Assembly: GCF_000003195.3 (NCBI RefSeq)
Contig: NC_012873.2
Span: 10,315,894-10,379,893 of the forward strand
Direction of reading: 5' to 3'
From: Sorghum bicolor
Taxonomy: Eukaryota; Streptophyta; Magnoliopsida; Poales; Poaceae
DNA: 64,000 nt
Both the position numbers and the translations under genes were made by a program. This document shows positions 48,801-58,261 of the stretch, in pieces. The notes under the pieces are model-generated. The model did no database searches. It was not told the DNA's origin and saw nothing but the letters and a program-made list of their open reading frames with translations. Every line of letters begins with the position of its first letter. Within the stretch, counting starts at the first letter, position 1.

Positions 48801-49478
48801 CAACAAGAATTTCCTTGTCTACCTGCTTTCATGGGTCGTAATTATTGCCATTATTGGTTTTGTTAAGGTATCTACATCTCCAAAATTCTATATTGTTTCA
48901 TACAATTGAGATTCTTTTTCTTATGCTGATTTTTTTTCCATGTCCAATATTCATTTGTTAAATTGCTGCAGCTTGTCAATTGTGCTAGCCGCCGTTTGAG
49001 CACAAAGCACCAACTCATCTTCAGGTTCATAAAACTTTTGACATTCCTCTCAGTGGTTACTTCCTTGATCCTTCTCTATTGTCTCTGCCAATTATCTATC
49101 ATGGATCTGATCATCTGTTGTCTGGCATTCATACCAACTGGCTGGGGTCTCCTCCTTGTAAGTTTCAACTGGAAGCTCACCATTTTTGCCAAATTTAGTT
49201 CTTTTTGCTGCATTACACCCTAACTTCTTCCCATTGTCTTACAGATTGTTCAAGTTTTGAGACCCAAAATAGAGTACTATGCAATATGGGAGCCTATTCA
49301 GGTCATAGCTCACGCTTACGACTATGGAATGGGGTCTCTGCTCTTCTTCCCGATCGCTGTACTTGCATGGATGCCTGTTATCTCGGCCATTCAAACTCGG
49401 GTTCTTTTCAACAGAGCATTTTCCCGGCAACTACAGATCCAGCCTTTCATTGATGTAGGCAAAACTAAACGGAGATAG
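20841..49478 (+). CDS. Callose synthase (glucan synthase-like, GT48), 42 exons
   Basis: It makes beta-1,3-glucan (callose) from UDP-glucose at the plasma membrane. Exons: 20841-21114, 22252-22352, 22859-22929, 23042-23123, 23199-23297, 23834-23950, 24046-24138, 24209-24300, 24401-24527, 25658-25795, 25886-25962, 26050-26134, 32527-32706, 33109-33234, 33335-33452, 33584-33912, 34139-34191, 34271-34331, 34452-34533, 34656-34705, 34793-34879, 34962-35096, 35185-35282, 35357-35441, 35957-36117, 36228-36351, 41856-41950, 42021-42162, 42244-42395, 43217-43323, 43922-44020, 44110-44178, 44357-44540, 44642-44795, 45048-45167, 45297-45412, 45489-45572, 47390-47502, 47621-47850, 48019-48867, 48972-49157, 49245-49478. 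All phases agree: 1,992 codons, a normal family length. Residues 1-90 are Pro-rich, then comes the N-terminal domain ([20 protein letters not shown]). Membrane segments lie near 555-830, the catalytic domain near 1000-1850 ([26 protein letters not shown]), and C-terminal membrane segments follow. The intron-rich layout fits the CalS1-7 group; I cannot name the orthologue. Confidence 0.93.
22530..22782. mobile_element. Stowaway-like MITE in intron 2
   Basis: Long inverted ends (TTCCCTCGGTTCCAAATTAT and its near complement) extend into a matching pair around AGTTCACTTTGGC. TA flanks both sides. It lies between exons 2 and 3 of the callose synthase gene. Confidence 0.85.
23659..23781. mobile_element. 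Stowaway-like MITE in intron 5
   Basis: It begins CTCCCTCTGTTCCAAATTG, ends with TTTGTAATGGAG, and is flanked by TA. It sits 52 bp before exon 6. Confidence 0.75.
27250..27307. repeat. AT dinucleotide microsatellite
   Basis: An almost perfect run of AT repeats. Confidence 0.9.
27367..27607. mobile_element. Tourist-like MITE, copy 3 (intron 12)
   Basis: The ends are GGCCTTGTTTAG and CTAAACAAGCCC, flanked by TAA on both sides. It is inserted in the degenerate AT-rich array. Confidence 0.82.
27896..30275 (-). mobile_element. Internally deleted hAT element in intron 12
   Basis: The ends are inverted repeats: CAAGGTTCAGCTAGGCG on the left, and the complement of CGCCTAACCGAACCTTG on the right. 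They are flanked by an 8-bp duplication with one mismatch (ATGGAAAC at 27888-27895, ATAGAAAC at 30276-30283), as expected of hAT elements. On the minus strand a BED zinc-finger exon and the C-terminal hAT dimerisation region are present, but the catalytic middle is missing. The left flank repeats CTAGGCG-type words; the right part (29700-30250) is GC-rich with GAGCAGGGG-type repeats. Confidence 0.85.
28780..29628 (-). pseudogene. hAT transposase remnant (BED finger and C-terminal domain only)
   Basis: Near 29550-29390 the minus strand encodes a BED zinc finger ([20 protein letters not shown], then KKCPA), followed by a Lys/Glu-rich stretch and SSEPHKLG, the usual lead-in to the transposase core. 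Directly after, in another frame, comes the hAT C-terminal region ([20 protein letters not shown], then [14 protein letters not shown]). After a short intron it continues with [17 protein letters not shown] near 28900. About 400 residues with the catalytic acidic residues and DUF659 are absent, the junction being near 29210. Confidence 0.82.
30284..30730. repeat. Purine-rich low-complexity tract (AAAAGAAAAG)
   Basis: This is an almost pure A/G strand with AAAAGAAAAG and ACATAAAA motifs. Long frames on the opposite strand are only Phe/Leu/Ser low complexity and not genes. Confidence 0.8.
30731..31242. other. Unclassified intron 12 sequence
   Basis: A GC-rich block (30775-30900) with repeated TTCGGNCC words is followed by ordinary intron-like sequence. 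No exon or element terminus is convincing. Confidence 0.35.
31243..31500. mobile_element. Stowaway-like MITE in intron 12
   Basis: It begins CTCCCTCCGTACTCGAAA and ends with TTTCCGAGTAGGATGGAG. TA flanks both ends, and the inner AAGTCGTTTTGGAC block also pairs. Confidence 0.85.
31501..32189. other. Unclassified repeat-like sequence in intron 12
   Basis: A 258-codon minus-strand frame spans 31601-32377, but it has no recognisable domain, overlaps the SINE-like copy and looks accidental. The segment may be part of an unrecognised retroposon. Confidence 0.35.
32190..32397 (-). mobile_element. tRNA-derived SINE-like copy, intron 12
   Basis: On the minus strand it reads like a tRNA head: A-box-like TAGCTGAGTTGGTTAGGTGAC, then B-box-like GGGTTCGACTCCCC. 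It is followed by a T-to-A-rich link and the body seen in the copy at 45657. The end with CTTCTTAATGCAA is not kept. It lies 130 bp upstream of exon 13. Confidence 0.7.
36895..37217 (+). mobile_element. tRNA-derived SINE-like copy, intron 26
   Basis: A B-box-like GGTTCAAATCC is preceded by a weak A-box-like sequence. The 3' part holds GGGGTTCGAGGATTTTCTCGG and CTTCTTCTTAGTGCAATAC, a tail like that of other grass SINEs. It lies 59 bp from the copia element. Confidence 0.6.
37271..37275. repeat. Target site duplication ATACT, left
   Basis: It precedes the TG of the copia element and matches 41703-41707 exactly. Confidence 0.8.
37276..37387 (-). repeat. 3' LTR of the copia element
   Basis: It starts TGTTGAAAC and ends ACTCATACTCCA. 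The last 30 bp match the sequence at the outer right end of the element (about 41670-41700). It is the only full LTR copy. Confidence 0.75.
37388..37403 (-). other. Polypurine tract of the copia element (G run)
   Basis: About 16 consecutive C on the plus strand, G in the element's sense strand, lie directly inside the 3' LTR, the position of the plus-strand primer. Such a long pure G run may have grown by slippage. Confidence 0.7.
37489..39570 (-). pseudogene. Copia reverse transcriptase and RNase H
   Basis: One reading frame runs through 39570-37489, broken only by three TAG codons (39031-39033, 38710-38712, 38521-38523). Motifs in order: a Pro/Ser-rich linker, WDLVPRPP and GKWIWTHKH at the RT start, [11 protein letters not shown] (first catalytic Asp), [12 protein letters not shown], and YVDDIVL (catalytic Asp pair). 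RNase H follows with [17 protein letters not shown], then [16 protein letters not shown] and the C-terminus at 37489. The three stops sit where Trp or Gln is expected, consistent with C-to-T change on either strand. Confidence 0.88.
39571..40628 (-). pseudogene. Copia GAG-pre-integrase and integrase
   Basis: The frame from 40628 carries the HHCC finger ([13 protein letters not shown], then [14 protein letters not shown]) and the start of the integrase core. A TAG at 40200-40202, in place of Trp, precedes the segment with [20 protein letters not shown] (second Asp) and [13 protein letters not shown] (Glu), which ends at 39840. The integrase C-terminal part ([16 protein letters not shown]) continues in another frame at 39889-39605, so there is also an indel. 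Confidence 0.85.
40629..41620 (-). pseudogene. Copia gag-like and protease region, degraded
   Basis: The minus-strand frame from the ATG at 41620 begins [20 protein letters not shown] and is then almost entirely Ala/Pro/Gly-rich (266 codons) with no recognisable gag core or zinc knuckle. Most of gag seems to be replaced or lost, or this is an unusual leader protein. After it, in shifted frames, there is a protease-like DSG segment and [13 protein letters not shown] near 40765-40660. Confidence 0.55.
41703..41707. repeat. Target site duplication ATACT, right
   Basis: It follows the terminal CA of the copia element and matches 37271-37275 exactly. Confidence 0.8.
42785..42864. repeat. CT dinucleotide microsatellite
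   Basis: About 80 bp of CT repeats with few interruptions lie in intron 29. Confidence 0.9.
43421..43864. mobile_element. Stowaway-like MITE in intron 30, split by a Tourist-like MITE
   Basis: The ends are CTCATTCCGTCCCAAAATAA and its near complement TTATTTTGGGACGTAGGGAG. The inner ACTGCACATCTCG and GCAAGATGTGCAGT blocks and the GGAGTTAAC arms also pair. TA is present on the left; the right flank is mutated. Exon 31 begins 57 bp after it. Confidence 0.85.
43493..43716. mobile_element. Tourist-like MITE, copy 4, nested in a Stowaway-like MITE
   Basis: The ends are GGCCTTGTTTAGTTC and GAACTAAACAAGGCC, flanked by TTA on both sides (43490-43492, 43717-43719). Removing it restores a continuous arm of the outer MITE. 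Confidence 0.88.
45156..45253. repeat. 49-bp tandem duplication covering the exon 35 donor
   Basis: 45156-45204 is repeated at 45205-45253 with one visible difference (AATAAATT against AATGAATT). The unit holds the last 12 bases of exon 35 and its GTAATA donor. Confidence 0.85.
45657..46066 (+). mobile_element. tRNA-derived SINE-like copy with an internal tandem duplication, intron 37
   Basis: The head has an A-box-like TAGCTGAGTTGGTTAGGTGG and a B-box-like GGGTTCGACTCCCC. The body ends with TTTTCTCGACC and CTTCTTCTTAATGCAATGCC. A segment starting TTGGTAGTGAATTTTCAGG is repeated with a 120-bp period (45721 and 45841). Confidence 0.78.
46496..46516. repeat. Poly-T run
   Basis: About 20 consecutive T in intron 37, possibly the end of a retroposed copy on the minus strand, though no element body is clear. 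Confidence 0.6.
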
Positions 49479-51401
49479 CATAACAGATGGTTTTACATGG
49501 ATGCATATTGGGGATTTGTGGATATGATTTATTGGTTGGTCAGCAAGGCAATAAGTTTCTATACTCGTAGCGTAAATGTCGTGTGCAGTGTGACCCATAA
49601 TTCTTTGGTGTAAGCCTGTGCCAGATCTAACATAGTAATAACTCGGTTTTGGTTTTTGTTCACGTGTTACATACCGTTCTGTAAAAGGAAACAGCTCTAG
49701 CATTGCTCTTAGATGAGAATATCATGATACCTATACTATACAGTTACAAAGGTACTATCTTATTTCCATGTGAAATACGACCACTCATTGTAGTAGTCCA
49801 TTATTATGCTTAACGTGTGGTGTTTTAAAAAAAAAATGCTTAACGTGTGGTATAGTGTGCGATACCAAATCATTTGTCACCATGTGCAAACCTTGGAGTA
49901 AGAGTTCCCGGAATATATTGGTAGTTCTCATTGCCCTTTTTTTCCCCATATATGTTCACTGCTGTGGACGTACTGTGAGCAAGTTTTTGCCCAGACCATA
50001 TATGGACATATTTACCTGAAGGTTCCTTGGCACATGATGATGTTATTTGCAATGTCTTTTATGATAACGTTAGGGAATATATTGCGATCAACTTCAAGTA
50101 CACTTGACTGCTGAGATGCAGAAGAAGTTGAGCGCGGGTCTGCCATTTTGGCATGCAGACACCTGCAGAACCAATAGGAAAAATTCAAAATGTTGAGCCC
50201 GGGTGTGCCAACGCAACTGAATCGTGTTTGGTTGCTTTTTAATTTAATAATGTCCCAAGCATTGCAATACACAGAAGGTATAATGTCATGCCACAGTTGA
50301 TTACAGAATGGCCGGAGCCGGTCCCAGTCAGATTTTAAGGGTCCACAGGAGCGGCTAGCTGATTTTGGGCCTGATGGCTTGTGCGGATGTGTTTAGGAGG
50401 ACTCCTCGCTTATTTGGAGGAGCCTGATTTATGTCTCCTTCAAAACAAAGATCCTCCTTATTCTATTTAAAAACGGCTCCTCCTACTAATAAATTGTTTG
50501 GGCAAATTTAAACATATGTACACTGCTCAAGGATTCATTGGCTCGGGGGGTGCTGCAGCGTGGGCAACACCTGCTCTAGCTTGGCCTGGCCCTAGCATTG
50601 TTTTATATAGTAATCATGCTTTTGGTTTTTTTTTTCTAAGTCAACATTTAATTTATTAACTTTGATCAGACGCACCAATATCTACGACATCAAATAATCA
50701 GAATATATGTTTTGAGTAAGCATTTACCTGGTATGTTTTAATATGTTAATTTATTTTCCTGCAAACTCAATTAAAAGTAGAGAAGTTGACTTCAAGAGAA
50801 AGACTAAAACGACCTACTATATACGTTTCGCAGCAGGCGGAGCAACCTTACAATTTTTTGTTGGTGTCATATCAAGGGGCATAAAAAAAGAGAGATGAAT
50901 GAATGGAAAGAAAAACCTGTCGCCCATAACAAATAAAATAAAATAAAGGAGACAGGAGGTAGCAGCGCATAAAGAAGAGATGGAAGTGTGGTCCATGCCT
51001 TAGTTCACCCCTAACCCACAGCATATAATCCGCAAGCTAAGGCACTGAACACTGATGGGTGATTTAACGTCACCGTGCATGTGCTGCTGGCTGTCAAAAA
51101 GGAACAACATCGCTCGCTCACGAGTACCCCTGCTGGTGCATCATCGTCTCTCTACCTTTCTACTACTTGTTGGGTTGGGAAAACGCAGCAAGGAAGGAAG
51201 GAACCCTGCATGCAGCTAGCTAGCGACAGCCGTAGGACAGCCTCCATAGATCGACGCGCATTGGCGCACACAGCATGCAATGGCGACCTGATCGTGATCG
51301 AGCACACACGGCGGCGGAACTGGCTGGTGGTAGAAAGGAAATTGTTTTTATATGGTTACACACAAAGACAGACACAGTGCGATGCAAGGAAGGCACCAGC
51401 A

Positions 51402-51435
<34 letters not shown>

Positions 51436-52351
51436 CTTTCTACCACCAGCTAGTTTCTTTTTAATTACTCCCGGTACTCTTGTTTATATATCTCTAGATT
51501 TAAGACGTATATGGTCCGATGAAGTATATATAGATGAAGTATATGATCATACTTATAGACAACCTGATGTATACACACACGTTAGGTTTGGAGGCTGCTT
51601 GGATTGGAGGAGGTTGGAGCAAGAGCAATGGAATGGATTGGGTGGAGCATGCAAAGCGGACGCCGGCCGGTGCATGTGAGGCGCATGTGGAAGCGATCGG
51701 CCCCTGTTCGTGGGAATGTCCTACGCCCAGCGGGCACATGGCCATGGGGATCGGGGGGGCAACGCATTATTTGAGCCTGCCCTTCCCTGCCCCTGCGCCA
51801 CTTGTTGCTTACGACGCCTGGCTCTTGCTTAGGTTAGGGTCGTTCCCCCGGCCCTCTCTTCTCTATCTAACCATCACTAGTAGCAGTGATTTCTCATCAA
51901 CTGGTAGTATGAACTACACTACACTACAGTAAGTAAAGAATTGCTATATATATATATATATATGAGAAATTGAGCATTTGCATTTGCTTACGAGGCCAGT
52001 TGGTAAAATTTCTGCGCTCCAATTGGAGACCATGCATTGCACGGCAAAATTGAAGACGGTGGACTTTGGTGTGGACTCAGAATAGTCTAATACTCCTACT
52101 AGTTTAATTTTCAGTTTTCACAAGCAGAGCAGGGAACCAAACTAGATGCATCTTTTGAGCCACGTTGGGATCAGACTGCGGCTGCGCCCTCCTTCCTTCC
52201 CTCATGTCATGTGCCGCCCCGCCCCGCCCCGGCTACAAATATAATCCTCCTGGTAACAGACAGCGCATGACAGAAGAGAAGAATATTTATAAAGCATCCA
52301 TCCATCATGCCTGCCGTTTCATTTCAGTCACACATATATATATTAATCTTA
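49479..52351. other. Intergenic region after the callose synthase gene
   Basis: The first few hundred bases are probably 3' UTR. TA microsatellites lie at about 51403-51432 and 51943-51962. A phrase AATGCTTAACGTGTGGT is duplicated near 49806 and 49838. No exon with clear splice context or known domain was found. Confidence 0.45.
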
Positions 52352-52563
52352 GGTCTTGTTTAGTTCCCAAAAATTTTCAAAATTCCCCATCACATCGACT
52401 CTTGCGGCACATGCATGGTGCATTAAATATACATGAAAACAAAAACTAATCGTGAGACGAATCTTTTAAGCCTAGTTACTCTATGATTGGACAATGTTTG
52501 TAAAATAAAAATGAAAGTGCTACAGTATCGAAATCCAAAAAATTTTGCGAACTAAACAAGGCC
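52352..52563. mobile_element. Tourist-like MITE, copy 5
   Basis: The ends are GGTCTTGTTTAGTTCCC and GCGAACTAAACAAGGCC, flanked by TTA on both sides. The internal CATCACATCGA block marks the reverse orientation. Confidence 0.85.
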
Positions 52564-53484
52564 TTACTCTGTCTATCTAATAATCCATCTAATGATTCAT
52601 TCCCCAGTAGTAACTGTTAGCATAACTACACCATGGATGGATTGCATTGCATGCATGCATCCAGGTCTTTTGGCATTGTCCTTGGACAGCAACGTTTCAT
52701 CCTTATCTCCATTCATGCTAGCTAGCTAGAAGAATCTGGATCTGGAATGTAAATCGATGCCGAATTTGAACACTGCTCGTAGCACGGCAGAGCAACGAGC
52801 AAGTGACCACACCGTGTCTGTCTCTGGTAGTAGTCAGCTGGTCCAGGCGTCCACCACGTGGTTGAGCTGCTCTCCAGTCTGTAGCTGCCTAGCTGAGTGA
52901 GTGAGAATCGAGCTGCTCAGTCTGAAACCCAGAACCAGAAGCCAGTAGTCCCTTCCCTTCAGCTTCAGCAGCTCCATCTCCATGATTAACCAGTGGGCGA
53001 AAAAGGAAAAACATTTACAAGTACCACTAGTACTATATGTACTAGTACCGGTCCTCCATGTCCATCTATCTATTCTAGTACTACATTTCTACACTCATCA
53101 GTCATCAGCATGTGTAGTGATATGTAGTAGGCCTAATGCCATGCATCTTCCTCCTCCACAGCCAACTCTCACTTAGCTGTTGCTAGCTGTCTACTTCCCC
53201 CCCATCATGTGACCTCCCTCCACCCCCCACGCTCTTTGCTCATCCTCCTACTTGCCACCCTTTTTTCTTCCCGTAATAAATAAAACAAATAAATGGACCC
53301 CCTAACTAACTTTGCCCAGCAGCTAGCTAATTACTGTGCCTTTGGATAACTAATCACAAGGACAAGGCTACATGCATCATCTCAATCATAGCACAAAGCT
53401 CTCTGTACAAAAAAATCACCAACAACTCACATAGTATAGCGAGCATCATACCATCAACATCTACGTACACATCTTGCTTCTTAA
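52564..53484. other. Intergenic region upstream of the bZIP gene
   Basis: No coding region was recognised. GC content and CTAGCTAG-type words are typical of grass upstream sequence. Confidence 0.4.
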
Positions 53485-53680
53485 GGGAGTGTTTGGGACT
53501 GCTCTGCTCCATGTTTTTCAGCTCCGCTCTATGTTTTTTAGCCAAACGGTTTCAGCTCCACGCACTCAATTCGAGAAAAAAGGGTGGAGTTGTGAGAGCA
53601 CTTAAATAGGTACTCCACAAACTCCAGTTTTTTGTGGAGCTGCTCCACGGTGGAGTTTGTGGAGCAGTCCCAAACACCCC
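53485..53680. mobile_element. Tourist-like MITE of a second family
   Basis: The ends are GGGAGTGTTTGGGACTGCTC and GAGCAGTCCCAAACACCCC, flanked by TAA. The interior repeats CTCCA-rich words in both orientations, forming a strong hairpin. It lies about 550 bp upstream of the bZIP start codon. Confidence 0.8.
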
Positions 53681-53993
53681 TAAGTATCAAAACAAAGCTA
53701 GCTAGTACAAAGGGTAGCTAGGAGTAATTCTTCTTGATCGACTACTAGGCAAGAAGTTGAAATCATTGCCCTAGGTATAGTAGACTCCTCCTAACCACCT
53801 AACCTACCATATCTCTTGGATCTTGATATGCATAGCCCTAAACACATGCATGATGCTGCAAGAAATGGCCTCTAAAGGTCACCACCTTAGTCATAGCTCC
53901 TCATGCAAGCAGTCTCTCTCAGGCACTAATGCCATGCAAATGCAGTGTGTGATGTGCCCCACCAGGCCATCCCCATCACCCCATGCATGTGCA

Positions 53994-53996
<3 letters not shown>

Positions 53997-54024
<28 letters not shown>
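53997..54024. repeat. CA dinucleotide microsatellite in the bZIP promoter
   Basis: A run of about 13 CA units lies some 210 bp before the start codon, directly upstream of a TATA-like CATATATC. Confidence 0.85.
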
Positions 54025-54231
54025 CATATATCTCTCCACCTACACTCTGCCTGCTGGCTGCTTGCAACCAATAACCATATACATACACACTATCAGTATA
54101 CATCCTCAAAGTCTCAAACACAGCTAGCAAAGCACACTAGTCCTAGTCCAGCACTCTAGCCTCTAGCACGAGCAGCGGCGGTACAAGGCGTGTCCGGCGG
54201 TGCCAAGAAGATAAGCTCCAGAACAGAAGCG

Positions 54232-55870
54232 ATGGCGCAGTTGCCGCCGAGGGCGCCGAGCGCCTTGCCGCAGGACCACTGGTCGGCAGCGGGGGCGGAG
54301 TTCCTGGGCTTCGCCGCGGCGAGGCGGGGCGCGCACCGCCGCTCGGCGAGCGACTCGGCCGCGTTCCTCGAGGTCGTGCCTATGGACGACGTCATCGGCG
54401 GCGGCGGCAGCGGCAGCGCCGGCGACGACTTCGACCGCCTCGACGACGAGCAGCTCATGTCCATGTTCTCTGACGTCGACGCGCCGGCCGTCTCCGACGG
54501 CGCCGGGGAGAGGGCCGGGGACGCGGCGCAGCTCATGGACGTCGGGGACGCGGAGGACGGAATGGCCGCCTCGTCGCCGGCCGGTGCGCGGGCGGCTGCG
54601 GACGGCGTCGCTGACCCCAAAAGGGTCAAGAGGTTCGTTGCAACTTGCAACTGTGCTAGTACATTTTAACTTTTTATAAGTAAGCAATTAAGTAGTCACA
54701 TCTTCTTTCATCCACCGATCTACCATGGTAGAAACAGTAGGGTTTTTTTAAAAAAAATTCAAGGTTAATTTGTGGCTGTGGTCTCAGGACTCACTAACTC
54801 AGGAGGAGTGCCTTTAATTTGTCATCTTGCCATTCATTTCTTAGATTAACATTTTCAATTTTCAAATTAGAATGACCTCTGCATTATTGCATAGTTACTA
54901 TGGACCCCAGTACTTAATAGTTAAGTCAACTTTCAAGCATCCCATTCCCCCAGAGAGAGAGAGAGAGCTAAGAAAGGGGGCGGGTTAGTTCTCACCAGAT
55001 GTTGAGAATCGAGGTGAATGAGAAGAGAAGAACAAGAACTTCAAATTTTTGGCTCTTAAAATTTGCATTTATTTACCTACATATTGCACATTTATTCATG
55101 AAGCCCACAACATTATACTGTTCATATAACTTTTACAGCCATATAGTAGATCATAGATGAGTAGCAATCGTTCTGCAAAACACAGACAAGTGTAGCAATA
55201 ATTTTTCTCTGTTTTCTTTTCAGGATATTGGCAAACAGGCAGTCAGCTCAGAGGTCACGAGTCAGGAAGCTGCAGTACATCTCGGAGCTTGAACGGAGTG
55301 TCACTAGCCTCCAGGTGACTGCTTCTGCTTCGTTCTCTCTCAGATCAGACTCACCTCATAGATGAACAGCACTTGAGCCATTCTGAGATCCATTTTTCTG
55401 ATCTTCTCTCGCTGCTGGTCGATAACTACAGATGGAGGTGTCAGCGCTGTCCCCTCGCGTGGCCTTCCTGGATCACCAGCGGTCACTGCTCACCGTTGGC
55501 AACAGCCATCTCAAGCAAAGAATCGCGGCGCTCGCCCAAGACAAGATCTTCAAAGACGGTATGTATATATGCTATCAGATCATTCTGTTCACTGTTCAGT
55601 TTAGCAGGCACGTACAGTAATGAATGATTAGGTTAGGTATCGATTAAATTTTGAACTGATCGCAAGCTATGCTATGCATGCAAAATGTAATTAACGACGT
55701 ACAACGCAGCTCATCAAGAGGCGCTGAAGAAGGAGATCGAGCGGCTACGCCAAGTGTACCAGCAGCAGCAGATCAAGGTGGCCACCACCGGCGGCGCCGA
55801 CATCGCCGCGGCCGCCTCCATGCAGGCCAGGCAAGAGCTGCTCGCCTGCGAAGGCGCCGCCATTCGATAG
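54232..55870 (+). CDS. bZIP transcription factor, group E (bZIP34/61-like)
   Basis: Exons 54232-54632, 55224-55314, 55432-55558 and 55710-55870 join in phase to 259 codons plus TAG. The N-terminal 130 residues are Ala/Asp-rich with an [16 protein letters not shown] acidic patch. The basic region starts at the end of exon 1 (DPKRVKR) and continues with [19 protein letters not shown], holding the invariant Asn-x7-Arg. A leucine zipper follows ([12 protein letters not shown] to [12 protein letters not shown]), then [19 protein letters not shown] and a Gln-rich tail. The sequence after the basic region is close to what I know of Arabidopsis bZIP34 and bZIP61, group E factors linked to pollen development. 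The protein should bind DNA in the nucleus as a dimer. I chose the ATG at 54232 because an upstream in-frame GTG is not a likely start. Confidence 0.93.
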
Positions 55871-57299
55871 CGGAGGCGTTCATGGGCAGAACCAGCGCCC
55901 AATTTCCCCGTTTCTGGGGGGCAATTCATCGTGCGTGGAAATACATACACACGTACGGGCCTGTTAGTAGCTTAATTTTTGTGCAGTCTCTGATCAATAC
56001 ACACGTTGGGCTCTTGTTTGCTGCTTCTTGATTAATTCGTATTATGTGATGTATTCTCCTCACCCTAGCAAAAAAAAGTCGTGCAGGGGATGGGGGGTTG
56101 TTGTGAATGAATGTATTTGGTAATTTTTTGGACGGGCTTACAATTTGTGTTAGTAATGATTTTTTCCAAAGGTGATTGGTTGCTTCAGCCTTCAGGTGTT
56201 CAAGTCATTTTTTGTAGAACTGCAAATGTCATGCTTTTACTGTAAAAGGATAAGGCTCACTGAAAACTCTCCATCTGAAAACCCGGTGGGAAAAAATGGT
56301 TCTTAGAGAAAAGAGTACATTATATTTGTTAATTGCATTGCATATATTTGTCTCATTAAAAAACTTATGTGAGAAACCTTCAAGTCAAAACTCAAATAGA
56401 AAAAAAAGACTACAACATTTAATCTTTTTGGTCATTCATTCTTCGGGATATTCTAATCTTCATGAATAGATATTGATCTTTATGGTCTATACATACACTT
56501 CAATGTTTTGGCATATATGATCTACTTGATCTTTGTAGAAAATATAATTTGGAAATCTACTAAGAAAGAATTATAAATATTTAAACTCTACTATAAGTTT
56601 GATACACTATCTAGAAAATATTGAATATTAACTTATTTACCCTCATAATCCTCTAAAAGAATTTATTACCCTGAAGGATAAAATTTATTTGTTTTGCACA
56701 ATTAGTAAGTGGTCATTATGTATGAAGCATATTATTTCTCTTGTTTATACTCATATTAATATTATAATAATTCTAGAAGAATTATGAGCCAACTTTGAAA
56801 GATATAGTATTGTGGTGCTACATACCATTAATTAAGCATACATTAATGAAAATTATGGTTTGAATAATGATGTTCAAAGGATGGATTTATGAGAGGGAGC
56901 GATTTGATTGAATCTACCTTAAAAGTAATTAAAACCACTAAAATTACAAAGATCAAGTAGATCATATCAAATGTCTCCTAGAAATATTCCTAAAACGCAG
57001 CTGCTTGGGCCACAACCGAGTGGCTGGGCTGTACCGCTACAGCCGGCACAGCCCAAATAGCAGAAGCAAGCAGGCCCACTGATATTATGAACGAATTTTG
57101 GCGTCACAATACGATGAGGATGACAATTGTCCATGGAGAATTGGTGGAGTACTGCCTATGGAAAATCAGTGAGTACTCAGGTCCTTCCTAAAATATAAGG
57201 ATTTTAGTTTTTTATAAGTCAAACGATTCTAATCTAAGGTTATAGTTTAACTTAGAACTATTGAATATTTATTTCAAGATATTTACCGTAGTTCACTTA
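55871..57299. other. Intergenic region after the bZIP gene, possible LTR remnant
   Basis: After a presumed 3' UTR, 56250-57000 is AT-rich and has phrases such as AAAACCCGGTGGGAAAAAA and AAAGAGTACA that resemble copia LTR edges. A 26-bp inverted pair centred on GATCTACTTGATCTTTGTA lies at about 56520 and 56947. No coding sequence was found. Confidence 0.4.
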
Positions 57300-57506
57300 G
57301 GACACTCATAATGCAAACTCTATCATAGAGTCTAAAGTTATTTATTATCTCGAACAATGTGGACGTAGAGTCTAAATAAGACTTGGAGTCTTATTTTTTT
57401 CTACCTCTTTCTTCAATAAATATGCTGCCACATCAGTAAAATATCATAAATAATATATAATTAATTGTCTTGGACTCTGTGATAGAGTCTTGCATTGTGA
57501 GTGCCC
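57300..57506. mobile_element. MITE with TTA duplication and GGGCACTCACAATGCA-type ends
   Basis: The left end GGACACTCATAATGCAAACT and the right end TTGCATTGTGAGTGCCC are near complements, and inner CTCTATCATAGAGTC arms pair too. TTA flanks both sides (57297-57299, 57507-57509), placing it with PIF/Harbinger-type MITEs but in another family. Confidence 0.78.
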
Positions 57507-58261
57507 TTATGTCTCGCCCTTCCTAATTGTTTTTATTCTTGTAGTGTATGTGTATGTACGTACTCAAACATCGTAGGTTATCGTGTCGAGTTATGAGTGT
57601 AAAGCGGAGAACCAATTAGGAATGGAGAAAAACAAACTATGGGTTTTCGAGACGCATGATGGCAATTACTCAATTAGCAACTAGTAGTACTAGTATAAGC
57701 TTCAGAAGTCGATAAACGAGTGGATAACGAACAAGTTTTCTAATCAGTGGATAGCGAACATATTTTCTAGTCTCCACCATTTTCTGAGAAGGTTAAACAA
57801 CGGTTTGTAGGTTGGAGACCCCTGTTTGCTTGGTTAAAAAGCCAAGGCTAGAATTACTATTCACCGCGAATGGTACTTTCAGCCAAGCGAACAGGTTGTC
57901 ATGCTAATGACAAGGTGTCTGTAGTTTCTAATATCGTCAACATAAGATATAAATAGAAGACTGAGTAAAAAGACTAGAAATACTCTAGAAGATTTGATGC
58001 TTCAGCTCTAATTTTCCAATCCTTTTTATCATTTTCCACTAGCACCTTGACTATTGTAGAAAATATGTGAACTTAAGTCTTAAGAGGTTGATAATGAGAA
58101 CTCCAACATGTATCACTAGGTGTTTAAATACTTTGCTCTTGATTTAACCTTATCACAGTTTGAAATTGCCCACACCACTCATTTCTCTAAGGTTAATATC
58201 TCCAATCATTTCCTTTCTCTTACATGATCCACCAACAACATTTAGTGTCATAGAAACCTTA
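57507..58261. other. Intergenic, one small foldback
   Basis: A foldback lies at about 57822-57897 (CCTGTTTGCTTGG and CCAAGCGAACAGG). Nothing else was recognised. Confidence 0.45.

Noticed and set aside
52268..52290. miR156-like word TGACAGAAGAGA
   Set aside because: Only the first 12 bases match; the rest differs and no complementary arm was found nearby, so it is not called a microRNA gene.
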